A stretch of 64,000 nucleotides of DNA. It comes from Tenrec ecaudatus. Its lineage: Eukaryota; Chordata; Mammalia; Afrosoricida; Tenrecidae. A model generated the notes under the pieces. The model ran no database searches and was not told the DNA's origin. It saw only the letters and a program-made list of their open reading frames with translations. Positions 1 through 11,032 of this stretch are shown piece after piece (positions within the stretch are counted from its first letter, which is position 1; every line of letters starts with the position of its first letter). Made by a program: the position numbers and the translations under genes. Where the stretch lies: the NCBI RefSeq assembly GCF_050624435.1, contig NC_134534.1, positions 66,921,501 to 66,985,500 of the forward strand. Reading direction: 5' to 3'.

Positions 1-116
1 GGACTAGTATCTAACTTATGGACCTCATCTGGAGCAGGCTGGGATGTTTGCTCAGTATCTAATTACTCTTCGGAGTGTCGCTGGATTTGTTTCTCTGGTC
101 AACTTGGTCTAGCACA
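1..116 (+). mobile_element. 3' end of a solo-LTR-like repeat, cut by the window start
   Basis: The last 116 bases of an LTR-like repeat whose fuller copies lie at 8493-8998 and 37943-38424. All three share a stretch on a lost tail-end theme: a GGGCTGGGATRTTTTCTC-like block, then GGATTTGTTTCTCT about 20 bases before a terminal CTARCACA. The 5' part lies outside the window, so its duplication cannot be tested. The ending resembles MaLR/ERVL-type LTRs, but I cannot name a subfamily. Confidence 0.5.
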
Positions 117-1480
117 GGAACTATGGTTGGGCCCAGTCTTTGAAATACCAGCAGCATCACTCATGGTGGACAGGCTTGAGCAGAGCTACAGGGTAGGAGG
201 AAGGGTCTAGTGAGATACCATTTCAGTTTCACATCACTTCCAAAATTTAGCTAAGGTCACAACAACATATTGCCAGGTACAGTACTGGCAACAGAAGCAC
301 TGGCAAAAGAAGATAAACTTCCTGAATTGAAAAGCACTACAACACAACAATGGTCTCAAACACACCAAAATTTGTGAAGAGGGTGCAGAGTTGGCAACAT
401 TTTGTTCTGTACAGAAGGTTGTCATGAGTAGAGCTATCAGCAACAATGAAGAAAACAGGACAAGATTCAGGGGCAGATCAGTGAAAGTCCCTGGATTCTT
501 GAGCTTTCCTTGAAGATCTATGTGCCTTTTTCTTCCTTAAATATACACTCGATGCTCTAGCAACTCACCAAAGCTCAGAATTCACATGCCTTTGCATACC
601 TTGGCATAACTGAATCCAAGCATTCAAAATTGCTATTTGTCTTCTCCGGGAAATTTACAGCAAACTTCATTATCTCAGTAAATGGTTCATTGAGAAAGAT
701 CTTAATGTATAACTTAAATCCAGGAGCTGCAGAACACATAAAATAGCAGCAAGCCTCCACAAACAGGATCCCCTTATTTAAGTCCCCTTTCAGGCTTTTC
801 TTCTACTTAAACACATGCAGTTCATTTTTCTTCTCTGGATCAAGTTCCCAAACCCATAATCATCCCATTAAAACTATACCACGGTGTTGGGTCTTTTCCA
901 AGTTTGTCCACTGCACATTGACATTGCAATAAGAGCCCCAATAACCTGTATGTGTGTTTCAGGCACTCTGTCCAAGCTCATTCCCACCTGCATGGGCAGA
1001 TCCCTCCTCTTACTAGTGATGACAGCTGGGAGGCAACGGTGAGTAGGATGGGAGGTGTTGGCCGTGTTATTGTTATTGGAGTGGACGTGTGGTCAAGGGT
1101 ACCTTCAGCAGTAGAAGAAGGATTGTTCCAGTGGAAAATGGTGGGCATTAATTTCCAGGTGCTGCTAGTAAAAGGGAACTTGTTAAGGTGACTAAAGTCT
1201 GCCTCTTCCCATGCAATAGCTCAAAGATATGGGATCTTTGCTGTCACATAATGGAAAGGTAGGATTTAGGAGAGAACATTAAAGACCACAGGCCACCTGT
1301 GCCTGGAACACAGAGGAATTATGGGAAATGTCTACCTGTGAAAGCCTGCCCATGCGGTCAGGAAGGGCTGAAACCTAGAAGTCAAGTGATTTCCTGTGAG
1401 GCAATGCGGAGATCTGCTCTTATCTCACAAATCCATCAGGTTCAAAAGGGCTATGATCTGCAAGTAGAAAACTTACAGAC
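117..1480. other. No recognisable feature
   Basis: Read on both strands. The open frames here are short (60-80 codons) and unrelated to anything I know. No SINE head or tail, no L1 end and no inverted terminal repeats were seen. Confidence 0.5.
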
Positions 1481-1498
1481 GGGGGGGGGGGGGGGGGG
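1481..1498. repeat. G18 homopolymer run
   Basis: Eighteen consecutive G, then AGGGGAGG. It lies at the outer edge of the ERV-like LTR. Its length is probably unreliable in the assembly. Confidence 0.9.
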
Positions 1499-1559
1499 AG
1501 GGGAGGACAGAAGCAGCTGGAGCACGGGGGTCCAGGCAGTAAGACATTCCAGGGTCCAG

Positions 1560-1587
1560 AGCTTTATTAGAGGTGAACTTATATACT
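1560..1587 (-). promoter_or_regulatory. TATA box and poly(A) signal of the ERV-like LTR
   Basis: Read on the minus strand: TATATAAG followed by AATAAA. The close spacing suits an LTR core promoter with the polyadenylation signal near the start of R. Whether it is active cannot be told from sequence. Confidence 0.4.
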
Positions 1588-1686
1588 CCCCCGATCACGT
1601 AGCCAGCATGATCATGCCAGAATTTACACAAAGGCAGCTTATTCTTCTTAAGGAACACAAAGGAACATTAGCTCATGAGTCTAGGC

Positions 1687-1913
1687 CAGGGGTCCTCATG
1701 CTTTTTAAACAGGGGCCAGTTCACTGTCCCTCAGACCCGTTGGATGGCCAGACAATAGTTTTTTTTAAAAAAGCTGTGAACACATTCCTATGCACACTGC
1801 ACATATCTTATTTTAAAGTAAAAAAAACAAACGGGGCAAAAACACCCTGCGGACTGGATAAATGTCCTCGGTGGGCCGCAGGTGGGCTGCAGGGGGTAGT
1901 TTGAGGACACCTG
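1687..1913 (+). mobile_element. hAT MITE, OC1 (OposCharlie1)-like, with perfect 8-bp TSD
   Basis: A 227-bp non-autonomous DNA transposon. It starts CAGGGGTCCTCATGCTTTTT and ends AGTTTGAGGACACCTG, imperfect inverted repeats of each other. It is flanked by identical 8-bp duplications GTCTAGGC (1679-1686 and 1914-1921); eight bases is the hAT-superfamily signature. There is no transposase frame; the interior has an A/T-rich centre and a GGGCCGCAGGTGGGC block. The copy at 21645-21857 is related. The family name is recalled and should be checked. Movement would have needed a hAT transposase supplied in trans. Confidence 0.8.
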
Positions 1914-2125
1914 GTCTAGGCTGTTCAAAGACACAGGGCAGGATGGGGCTTGGGAAAGTGAAGTACCTAACTGCAGGTAGCTGCTCTCCTCCACCTGGCC
2001 AGAGAGTAGGAGGCAAACTGTCCATTTCTTCAAGGCCGAGGGCCAGACCAGGGAAGAGGCTGTTCACAACCTTTCATGACCTTGGGCCATAAGATGTGTT
2101 GGCCGTGTCCTGTCACAAACAGTGT

Positions 2126-3443
2126 TGCCTCCCACGACTCCCCTGCAAATTTCAGCAGCAATGGGATAGACTTGAGCCCAAGGTGCGTTGGGGTGGCTGG
2201 TTGACCCCAATCTTAGCTTGAATTCAGCAACACTGAGACGGCATTCATGTATGTCCTCCCTGTGCCCCTTCTTATGCTAGTGCGAATTATCATAGCTACC
2301 ACTTCATAGCATTTCACTTTCTGTCAAGGGCTCTGTTGGTTGTCTGCTTGCACAGAACTCATTTTGCATTACCGATTAGTATTTATTTTGCTGGTCACTG
2401 TAACCCTCCGATCCTTTTCTGCCCAGTTTATACCAGAGATACACTCTCCCTGCTATACCTATTCCTCCTTCCTGTCTATTGATTTGATTCTGCTCAGATT
2501 GTGACTTATTTTTTTATCCGATCTGCTCTGTTCTTGTCACCTATGTCTCAGCACCAATTTGACAACATACAAGGTTGCTCCGCAATTATGAATTTGGTTC
2601 TCCATATCATGGTGCCTCATTTGGGTCAATGTATACTTCATAAGAATATATTTTTCATCACATCTTATAAATTATTTATTTTAAAGTTCAAGTCATATCA
2701 AGCCTAAACCAGGTCCTTATAAAAATCTTGTACATGCATATCCTTGAATGGTAATTATCAATAAGCAGAAATATAAAGTTGTGTATTTGGAGTATATTTA
2801 AATATGTAGCTCCCTCCTCTGTACCATATTGGCCACCGGGTCAATTTTTCTACTTTCAGCGTTGGACTCTGAGAGGGCAAAACAATGCTGATAGTAACCT
2901 GATCAAAAGAAGTCTGTTTGATACAAAAATATAGGACGATTTTAGAGTCTACCTACAGCTCAATTTTCAGCTAGATAAGCAGTATTAATTTTGGAAATAT
3001 TTATAATTAATTTCATAGACAATTTGTCACACACTTATGTTCTCTTTCAAAGTATTGATCGATTGACACAGACACACAGCAAAGCATACAGCACTACAAC
3101 CATGTGCAGCTGTGTAACTCAGTGACCTTGGCTACTTTTTTCATGTTGTGCTACCTTTCTTGAGAACATTTCCAAGCTATTTCTTAATCATTAACACAAA
3201 CTCACTGCCCACCTAAGTGCCTCATCAATTCTTTCAAGTTGCCGTTGTCAGTTTGACCACATGTAGGTAATTCTTTAAAAGCGTATGAAAGAGTACAAGA
3301 GTTAAAGGTAACAGAGGTAACTATGATTGTATATGTAATCCTTCAGTAGTGATACTATTCTACAAGTGCACAGACACAAGCTGAACAAATGTGGGAGGAA
3401 AATAGGAAAGTACATACATATTCATATATGCATGTGTATATGA
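2126..3443. other. AT-rich stretch with no recognisable feature
   Basis: Mostly AT-rich, with only short chance reading frames. I see no repeat ends or RNA gene motifs. Confidence 0.5.
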
Positions 3444-4335
3444 AGGGGTACCTCCCCCAAATGGATTTTTTTTCAAAATTATGTATTTAATTTTTTTTAA
3501 TACAAAACAACCTTCAAAGTAATCTCCATTACACTTAATACATTTGTCAAATCTGCGATTCCATTCTTGGAAACATTTTTCAAGCTCATCTGTTTGGATG
3601 GCTGACAGCACCTCCCTTGTTTTTTTTCTTTACCTCGTCTACATCATCAAACCACCGTCCTTTCATGTCCCTCTTCATTTGCAGAAACAGAAAGAAGTCA
3701 CATGGAGCCAATTAAGGAGAGTAAAGGTACATGGAGCAAGGAGAAGCACACTATTTTTTTGACCAAAAATTGATGCACTGAGATGGCTGCATGAGCAGGT
3801 GCATTGTCATGGTGGCAAAACCAGTCCCCTGTCTGCCACAAATCAAGCCTTTTTTTGGACACACTTTTACACAATCTTTACAGAACCTCTAAATAGAAAG
3901 CTTGATTAACAGTTTGACCTGGTGGAACAAATGCACTTTGGATGACTTTTTCATCCAGTTGGGAAGTTGATGGATGTCCAGAATAACATCTCACCTTTTT
4001 TGAAATGAGAATAACAGTCATACACTTGAGTTTTTTCCTTAGCACTGTTCTTGTAAGCTATGTTCAACATAAGAGTTTCTGCAGCAGTTTTCCCAAGCAG
4101 GAAACAAAATTTCACAGCTGCATGCTGGTCTCTTAAATCGACCATCACAAAAAAGGAGGTTCAAGCAAAACTGCTTTTATGAAAAACTTCACTGTGACCA
4201 GAGAGAACCTTCCCAGGAGATGCCTCTGGGTGCACTAACACAAAGGAAGTTTCTGAATGCTCTCCTAATGTGGAAAACTGTGTACTATGAAAGCTCCACC
4301 ACACCCAGCACAGTTCTAGGTTTTTTTGTGTGTGA
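3444..4335 (-). mobile_element. Mariner element, internally deleted (about 0.9 kb)
   Basis: A Tc1/mariner element whose transposase lies on the minus strand. Ends are approximate: AGGGGTACCTCCCCCAAATGG on the left, related to the reverse complement of the right end, with a TA dinucleotide just after (4336-4337). The minus strand encodes the catalytic motif HHDNAPAHAA (plus 3787-3816), where D is the second metal-binding aspartate. An N-terminal piece lies at 3951-4148. Against the related copy at 48784-50110, roughly 430 bases of central transposase are missing near plus 3935-3950, so this copy cannot encode an enzyme. It could only have moved in trans. Confidence 0.75.
3951..4148 (-). pseudogene. 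Mariner transposase, N-terminal remnant
   Basis: A 65-codon minus-strand frame holding the N-terminal DNA-binding start of a mariner transposase: a VKFCFLLGKTAAET helix block, then KTQVYDCY and HFKKGEM, corresponding to the first helix-turn-helix of the family. A full mariner transposase is about 340-350 residues; this frame stops at the internal deletion. The catalytic aspartates sit in another, separated part of the element. Non-functional. Confidence 0.7.
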
Positions 4336-4489
4336 TAGTCCCTCATATGTATATGTGCGTATGTGTACATATAGGGTGGGTGGGTGTTTTGCAGGGATTA
4401 TTTCTACATATTTATTTACCTATTATGCTACAAATATGAGAAGGGTTCAATTATTACTGAATTCCATTTTCCAATTAATTTTCTGAAGC

Positions 4490-5290
4490 CTCTTGATAGT
4501 AGAGCATGCAGGGGGCAAAGTTATAAAAAACCTTCTTGGCTATAATCAAACACCTTCAGGAAATGAGTCACTGAGTCTAGGGTTTTAGAACCATAGCTTG
4601 GATGGACATTAAAACCAATCTGCATACCACAATCCATAAAGACAACATTTTAAACCTTACTTTAGTGAGTAGGGCTTGGCATCTTAAAAGCTTGTGAGAG
4701 GCTATCTAAGGAGCAATTTACTATCCAACTCAAAGAAGAGTAAAGAAAATCAAAGACATGGAAACCATCAGTCTAAAACAGACGTGTTCATCATGCAGAC
4801 ACAAGTGGAACCAGAAGAACTAGATGATGCTAAATTACCACTATGACCGTTGAGAAAGGGATTTCATGAGATGGTCCTGGAGAGAGTCGGGAGAAAGTGT
4901 GGAATACAACTCAAAATCATAAAAAAAAGACAAGATCCAGTGGCTGAAAACCAACTGATAGAACCCTGAGACTAGTCCAAAGTCATTCTTCAAGTCAGAA
5001 GCTAAGCTCCCATCTGTGGATCAAGTTTTGGTGGAACAACAGAGACGTCGATGAGTGGACAATGACACTAGGTTTTCACTCCTAGAACAGTCAGCCATGG
5101 AGATCAAAAGGGCAGCATTTGCCAGAAGATTAAGTTAAGTCAGGAAAGAGTAAGAAAGAAGGAGAAATGGAAACAAAACCCAGGGAGCAAGTGGGACAAG
5201 TGATATTACATTGTAGGAATTGCAAGCAATGAGGTGAAACAAAATGTGCATGAATTATTGCATGGAAAACTGATGGCTTTGTCAGCTTTA
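4490..5290 (+). mobile_element. Old L1 3' UTR fragment, plus strand
   Basis: About 0.8 kb resembling a diverged L1 3' UTR common in afrotherian genomes. Landmarks are GTAGAGCATGCAGGGGGCAAA near the start, GGCATCTTAAAAGCTTGTGAG at 4678-4698, CCAGAAGAACTAGATGATGC at 4811-4830, and a run of A before GACAAGATCCAGTGGCTGAA near 4925. It differs from the AATAAA-ending L1 type repeated elsewhere in this window, so at least two L1 lineages are present. No ORF2 frame is attached. The 3' limit is uncertain. Confidence 0.55.
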
Positions 5291-5460
5291 CCCTTTCACA
5301 TGACCACATCTTAAAGAAGTATAGTGCTTAATGCGGAAATTCTTTTTAATTAGGTTACACTGTTATTTGGTCTAAAGATTCCTTCAGGGCATATTTTTTG
5401 ACTCAAGATGGGAAGATTCCTTCAGGGTAATATTTTTCAGGGCTAAAAGGCATCTTATAA

Positions 5461-5652
5461 GGAGCCCTAGTGGCATAGTGGTTACAAATTGGGCTGTTGA
5501 CTGCAAGGTCAGCAGTTCAAAACCTCCAGAGACTCCTCGGGATAAAGACGGAGCTTTTCACTCTGTTAAAGAGTTAGAGTCTTGGAAACGCACACGGACA
5601 GTTCTACACCGCTGTAGGTTGACTAAGAGTCAGCATTGCCTCAACAGCAGCA
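5461..5652 (+). mobile_element. AfroSINE, near full length
   Basis: Starts GGAGCCCTAGTGGCATAGTGG, the tRNA-derived head with the A-box region, followed by GCAAGGTCAGCAGTTCAAA, the B-box region. It ends with a GACTAAGAGTCAGCATTGCC body-tail. Head, body and tail are all present (about 190 bp), so it serves as a reference copy for this window. The L1 3' end at 5675 lies just downstream. Confidence 0.85.
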
Positions 5653-5674
5653 AGTGAGAGAAAGGACCTCCAGG

Positions 5675-5834
5675 TCCTAATGATGAGGAGCTGATGCCAG
5701 GCGCTTAGGTGGAGAGCAAATGTTTTGAGAACGATGAGGGCAATGAATGTACAAATGTGCTTTACACAACTGATGTATGTATGGATTGGGATAAGAGTTG
5801 TATGAGCCCCCAATAAAATAATTTTTAAAATTCT
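5675..5834 (+). mobile_element. L1 3' end, plus strand, 5'-truncated
   Basis: About 160 bases ending GAGCCCCCAATAAAATAATTTT: the L1 3' terminus, with AATAAA just before the A-rich tail. Landmarks are ATGAGGAGCTGATGCCAGG and GGATTGGGATAAGAGTTGT. It is the only clear plus-strand copy of this L1 type here; the others lie on the minus strand. Confidence 0.75.
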
Positions 5835-6341
5835 GGAATCCAAGATATTTTTTAGATGATGTTATAGTATGTAGCAAATTAAAAACCCCACACTGAAAGG
5901 AAAACATGGCAAATCTGAGGAACAAATCTAGGTTGATAGTTTTTAATCATCTGTTTGCATCCTGGTTTTTAAATTGTAAATGAACAAATGATTTGCCCTC
6001 ACTCAAAAGAGACTCAGGTGCTGTGGAAGACATTGGGGAAAGTCGCTTTTCAGGAGAGGACTTGTTATTCTCCTAATGACATGGCTTATCTAACTCCTAA
6101 GACCATTAGCCCTGTCTTTAATGCCTTATTCGAATACACAGCCCTTCACAGATTTTTTTTTTTGGCTTGTGCACCTTTCATCCTTATGGCAAATCTATAG
6201 AATACAGTAAGCCGTGCCATAGTTTCCAAAGCTGTGGCTAGTAGATTCTCTATAAGTACAGGCAGTCCATGAATTATGAAAGAAATCCATTCCTCACGCC
6301 ATGACACTATGCAGTCTCATTTAGCCTTATGTTAGTGTAAG
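5835..6341. other. No recognisable feature
   Basis: Unique-looking sequence with one short open frame of 70 codons that matches nothing known to me. A stretch near 6255-6320 (ACAGGCAGTCCATGAATTAT) faintly recalls an old DNA transposon, too weakly to call. Confidence 0.4.
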
Positions 6342-6520
6342 AAGCTTCAATGGTTCATTGGGTTAAACACGGAGCTGTTAGCCACCATGTCAGTGGTTCA
6401 AACCCACCAGCTATTCACCAGGAGAAAGATGAGACTGTCTGTGTAAAGATTTACAGTCTCAAAAGCCCAGTATAAAGTCAAGGAGTCTAAATCAACTTGA
6501 TGGCACTGGGTTTGGGGGTT
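6342..6520 (+). mobile_element. AfroSINE, diverged head
   Basis: The head is worn (TTCAATGGTTCATTGGGTTAA), but the B-box region GTCAGTGGTTCAAACCCACC and the body CACCAGGAGAAAGATGAGAC are clear. The tail TCAACTTGATGGCACTGGGT is also recognisable. Confidence 0.75.
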
Positions 6521-7121
6521 TTAGTGCAAGAAAAGGATTGAAGACTTTTCAACGATTTAAAAACTATTTGTGCACCAAGGAGAAGTTATTATGCTGAAGA
6601 ATTCAGTTTGAGTAGGATTGGTTCAAATGTTTCAGATTAAGGGAAAAAGTATATAACCAGCAAGGGTAAATAAGAGTTGTTCTTAAGTGAGGCATTTCTA
6701 ACACAGAGTCTGCCTGTATAGACTTTTCCCGGTGGTCATAAAGGAGAGAGAGATGACAGGTATGAAAGGCAGTGGCCCTAATCACCAACAGCTACCACTG
6801 AGGAATTGTTAAGCTTTGTTTGGTCCCACTCTGCAGTCCCACATACAGGAGATCCACGTGCTTACATAGTACCTCTCTGGTGTCAGTTTCAGTTTGTAAC
6901 TTTATATCATACTGTGGAACCTCATTACCTCCTGACTACTTCTGATTTTGCCATAATTCTCAAGGATGTTTCCATTCTTCTAAAATATGAGAGCAAGTTA
7001 GAAACAAACAAACAACATTGTTACATGCACAAGTGTATTCCAAACAAAACATATTTTAAACATATCTCTGATCAGTGAGTAGCTGCAGTGATACATGTGC
7101 CTTAGTCTCATTAGTGTCTCC
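6521..7121. other. No recognisable feature
   Basis: Contains only chance frames up to 90 codons, without family resemblance. Confidence 0.45.
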
Positions 7122-7197
<76 letters not shown>

Positions 7198-7201
7198 AAA
7201 G
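7122..7201 (+). repeat. (AAAG)n microsatellite, about 20 units
   Basis: Near-perfect tetranucleotide tract of about 80 bases. It produces an artificial Lys/Glu/Arg reading frame that is not a gene. The purity suggests a young, length-variable locus. Confidence 0.95.
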
Positions 7202-7204
7202 ACT

Positions 7205-7770
7205 TAATCAAAATATGGCATCAGAGGGGATTTGATGGACCAGTTAAATTGAAAACTGGGACGTTAGCTCAGAAGATTAGAGCAATTGTTTAGGGGGAAT
7301 CTCAAAGGGGAAACCTTGTTCGATTCCAAGGGATTCTTATAAAGAAGAGTTATACAAATTGAAAACTGCATTGATGAGGAAAAGGTCAGGAAAGTTGTGC
7401 CTAGGAATTTTTCCCATCCTAGTAATGCATCCACTCCTGCTTCTTCGAAGAGAGCAAAGGTTATGCTCCAGGGATTTCTTTGGGAAATCATATCCCATCC
7501 ACCCTTCAGTGTGATTTTGTCCCATTCGAATTTCTTTCTCTTTCGCACACTCATTGAGCGGCTGAAAAGGAACACAGTGTAAATCCTCCAAGGACGTCAA
7601 ACTTGCCATTCCGATGTATTGTGCTTTGAGCCACCAATTGAAAAGTGCAGAGTTCTTCAGGGATGAGTTAGAAAGGTGGGGGTACTACCTGCAGAAGTGT
7701 TTAGACCGAGATCTGGGATATATAGAGAAACAATAGCTTTACCTTTTGATATTTTTTCTCTAATAAAGGT
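7205..7770 (+). mobile_element. Mariner-like relic, plus strand, decayed transposase
   Basis: A broken mariner transposase can be followed in shifting plus-strand frames: GFDGPVKLKTGTLAQKIRAI near 7230-7292, an H..NA.....KR block near 7420-7460 in place of HDNARPHTAKR, then WEIISHPPFSVILSHSNFF near 7482-7540 in place of the usual HPPYSPDLAPSDF. It ends with a C-terminal block around LERW....KCL...LGYIEK near 7668-7730. The third catalytic aspartate position reads N. Stops and frameshifts interrupt it and no terminal repeats were found. It looks older than, and distinct from, the minus-strand mariners at 3444 and 48784. Confidence 0.6.
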
Positions 7771-8492
7771 TTCTGAGCTTTTGTAGCCATATGTTTTACT
7801 CTCTTATTCTTTATTTTGAAATCATTTCATCCATGGATGAAATGCCAATCAAACTGTTAAAAAATAAAGTAGTTTCATCATAGAGAATTCTTATGGATCC
7901 TGGTGAAGGGATATAGACCATGTCACACAGGGTAATTTATGGCAGTTTTCAGTGTTGGTTTATATGTTGGCCATTGTACAGACTCACGGTGGTTGCCAAG
8001 CAACATTCTAGCCACCAGCCAGGTACCTTCAATTCTTTTCACAATCCAAACAGCAAGCGGAGGGATTCCCAATGGCAGTCTTCTCAGTAGATTGACTAAT
8101 TCCCAACCAGGCAAATTCAAGAAATAAATACCAGGTGGCTTTGAAGCTATCATAAGGTGCAGCTTTCAAGTTATTGGTCCTTAACAGCTAACCCAAGTAC
8201 TGATATGGTGGATCTATCCTGCTCCTCACTGTCAGTGTGCAATCATTCCCAGATCAGGAAGAGCTCTACCTGTGGGAATGACTCGGATAGACTAGACAAA
8301 GTTATTATGAATCCAAGGTTAATCTGTTGTGCTCCCATGCAAATCTGAAACATGAAGTGATTTATTTAGTTATTTACTTGTGAAGGTTTGAGTGTTCTCA
8401 CTAGTGAGGAAAGTGGGAATTCATACTCAGCACTGCTTAGTGTGACCAGAGCACTTTCCCATTTCTAGGATTCTTAGAAGGAAAAGCTATTT
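7771..8492. other. No recognisable feature
   Basis: AT-rich near the start, mixed afterwards. Small frames only. Confidence 0.45.
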
Positions 8493-8998
8493 TGAGGTAG
8501 TTTATTGTGCCAACCTGGCTGAGAAACACATGTGGGGTTAATTGAAGGGCTGAGGGATAAATGGCTCAGTGAGCCTCACTTCTAGTTCTCGGGTCTCTTG
8601 CTTTGTGATGATCGGACCAGGGTACAGCTGCCTTAGCCAGTTCCTAATTCAGCTGGCAAGGCTCACTTCCTGCAAGACATCCCTGAGGAGAAGACACATG
8701 GACCTACCCCCAATGCAGCCCTGGGTGCTGGAGCACCCGTGTGGAGACCCCTGCCAGTGCGGAGATGCTTACACATTCACTGATTCAACTTTCTTCCTGC
8801 AGTCATGTGTGTGTTTTGTGAGATGGAGGAGCACTTTGTGGATTGGGGTCAGACATATGGATTAATGCTGAACTTGTGGGCTTGGGCATCACTGGGTTGG
8901 GATGTTTTCTTGATGTGCACTTACCGTTTACATAAAACTCTGTCTTATACATGTGGGTTTCTGTGGATTTGTTTCTCTAAAGTACCCAGACTAACACA
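8493..8998 (+). mobile_element. Solo-LTR-like repeat, about 506 bp
   Basis: Starts TGAGGTAGTTTATTGTGCCA and ends CAGACTAACACA, a TG...CA pair as in LTRs. The flanks are CTATT and CTATG, a 4-of-5 match to a short duplication, although one extra T blurs the left edge. Its 3' half matches the copies at 1-116 and 37943-38424. Inside it a GGATTGGGGTCAGACATATGG block precedes a CTGGGTTGGGATGTTTTC block. There are no internal retroviral genes. Confidence 0.6.
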
Positions 8999-10539
8999 CT
9001 ATGGTTATCTGATTCCATTGTTGTCTTGCCACATGGCAACAAAGGAAGGTAGAAAAGGAACTTGACTTGGCCTCAGCATGTAGCCTAGCTACTTGAGGCT
9101 AGAACATTCAACTAAGCATAAGCTTAAAACAGTTTTCTTCCTATGATAATTTTAAAATATCAATGGGTGGGGGGTGGGGGGCTGTGACAAAAAAATAAAG
9201 CATACCAGCTGTGACATGAACACCCAATCTGGAGAGCGGGATTGTGGTGTTTGATTCCAATTAGAGGTAATGGGAATCATGAGGATTCCCTGAGCACTTC
9301 TCCGTGTAGGTATTATTTTAGCAATTAAAGCACTATGTGTGTCTGGGTCAGGTTTTTATTTAATTGGCAAACATTTATGACACATGTCAGCTTTCATCAT
9401 TTCTTAGACCCTTTCGTGAGAAATTCCTTTCAATTTGCTCATGTTTAACATCCATAATCCCAAGCTTCCCATTCCAAACACTATCGCAAATTGGCTTCCA
9501 CCGCTTCACTGTCAGTGGTCAATACCTTACAAATAGCTTTTATGAATGACACCTATTAAGTAACAGATCAGGAATAGCCAACACATTCTCAGAGCATTTT
9601 TCTCCTTTCCTTTTTCTGCCCCTTTCTGACGCCAAGAGCTCTATAAGCACACGGCCAATTTGAATGAAAGCTATGAATGTACCTAAACACATCTGGAAGT
9701 GGAATTCATTCAAACATTAGTTTTACTCACGATTAACCTTTCTGCTTGCACATTACCCCTGACTATTTATCCAAGACAACACCTGACTAAGCCTCGTTAC
9801 CTGAGGGAGAAGAAAAGGTCAGTAGATGGAGCAGCACCGTCCATTCTTTGGGGCCTTCTAGAGAGCACAGGGAATCTGAGGGCTAGTGTTTACAGACATG
9901 TGTTCGACTCTGCTCTTCCCTGAACCCACAAGAGGGCACTAGTTTACCACCTTGAACCCACCTTTGCACCAGTTTATGAGAGGGTAGCATCAAACTTAGG
10001 AACACGCAGTACCCTGCCAGCCATTTTGGAATTGGTACCTGAAGAAAGAAGCTGGAGAAAAGAGAAAAGCAAAGCAAAACAAAACAAACAAAAAGACCCT
10101 CTGGGGAACCCTCTGCCTTGGGCAGTCCTTTAGCCATTGACGTTGGCGTTGCCCGCTCTGCCTTTTCTCCAGCCTTTCCCTTTGTTTTTAGAGAAAAGAT
10201 GTCTCCCCTTTTCTTAAAGCTAACCTCTGTGTAGCTTGGAGGTGCCTTGTTCTCCTGCCTGTCTCTTCCTTAACTTCTGTCTCTACTTCCTCCATTGAGA
10301 CTTTAGACTTTGTACCCTACATTCCTAAGTCTATCCCGTCTTGAAAGTTTTCTCTCTTAAATCTGAAGCCCCAATTTATGACTACCTTAGTCTCTTCTTA
10401 TCATTGCCAGACTTCTTACAAAGGTGGTTATTTCAATACCAAATAAGTGTACTTTTGACCTTTATGAATATTATAAAATTTTGACCTTTATAAATATTAT
10501 AAAATGTTTTCAGTGTGTTCACTTAAGTATTGGTTGAAG
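8999..10539. other. No recognisable feature
   Basis: About 1.5 kb without a confident repeat or gene. It includes GT-rich and G-rich patches near 9165-9180 and an AT-rich direct repeat (TTGACCTTTATAAATATTATAAAA type) at 10455-10505. Confidence 0.45.
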
Positions 10540-10785
10540 GACATTTAGGGTCTTACAGTTTTTTGGTGTATGTGTGATTTTGAATAAAAACATGAACATC
10601 CATAAGTAAGCTATTGATGTGAACATAACTCTTTGCTTTTCTTAGCTAATACCTAGGAGTGCTATCGCTGAGTCCTGCGGTGTTTAATTTGATAAGAAAC
10701 TGCCACTTGGTCTCCTTTGGCATTATCACCAACAGTGCGTAAGGATCCTGGTTGCTCCACATCCTGGTGAACACTTGGTATGGCC
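10540..10785 (-). mobile_element. Old L1 (L1M-type) 3' region, minus strand
   Basis: Resembles the ancient mammalian L1 stretch with AATACCTAGGAGTG (near 10647), GGTCTCCTTTGGCATTATCACCAACAGT and CTCCACATCCTGGTGAACACTTGG. These match the recalled 'taaatacctaggagtgg' and 'ctccacatcctcgccaacacttg' landmarks. It is heavily diverged, so older than the afrotherian L1 pieces. Confidence 0.6.
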
Positions 10786-10804
10786 AGTTTTTTTAATTAT
10801 AACA

Positions 10805-11032
10805 ATTGTGGTAGGTTAGAACAGGAGAAAGACGAGGTCCACAGCTCCACAGGGTCACTATGAGTAGGGATACCCCTACTAGCCACCCTATCGGAGAGGG
10901 GAGGGCTGTCCCTTTGGGTTTCCAATGCTGTAAATCTTCACAGGAGTAGAAAACCTCATCCTTATCTCCTGAAGCCACTAACGGATTCAAACTGCTGACC
11001 TTCTGGATAAGCCACTACACCACCAGGGCTCC
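10805..11032 (-). mobile_element. AfroSINE, minus strand
   Basis: Reads backwards from tail (AGGGTCACTATGAGTAGGGA) to head (CACCAGGGCTCC at 11021-11032). The B-box region GATTCAAACTGCTGACCTTC is clear. The body has TAAATCTTCACAGGAGTAGA. Confidence 0.8.

Larger units (their letters stand above)
1500..2125 (-). mobile_element. ERV-like LTR, minus strand, split by a hAT element
   Basis: On the minus strand this stretch has promoter and poly(A) elements in LTR order: TATATAAG (plus 1578-1585), then AATAAAGC (plus 1561-1568) about ten bases further on, then a pyrimidine-rich stretch. A TATA box almost touching the poly(A) signal is typical of short-R class II retroviral LTRs. No gag, pol or env reading frame is seen, so this would be a solo LTR. 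Its ends are not fixed by a clear TG...CA pair or a target duplication, so the call is tentative. The OC1-like hAT at 1687-1913 interrupts it and is therefore younger. Confidence 0.4.

Noticed and set aside
1299-1904. 201-codon plus-strand open frame
   Set aside because: It crosses the poly-G run, an LTR-like sequence and the OC1-like hAT.
7258-7331. tRNA-like string with TTAGCTCAGAAGATTAGAGC and TGTTCGATTCC
   Set aside because: The acceptor stem does not pair and the T stem has mismatches; the bases fall inside a decayed mariner transposase, which explains them better.
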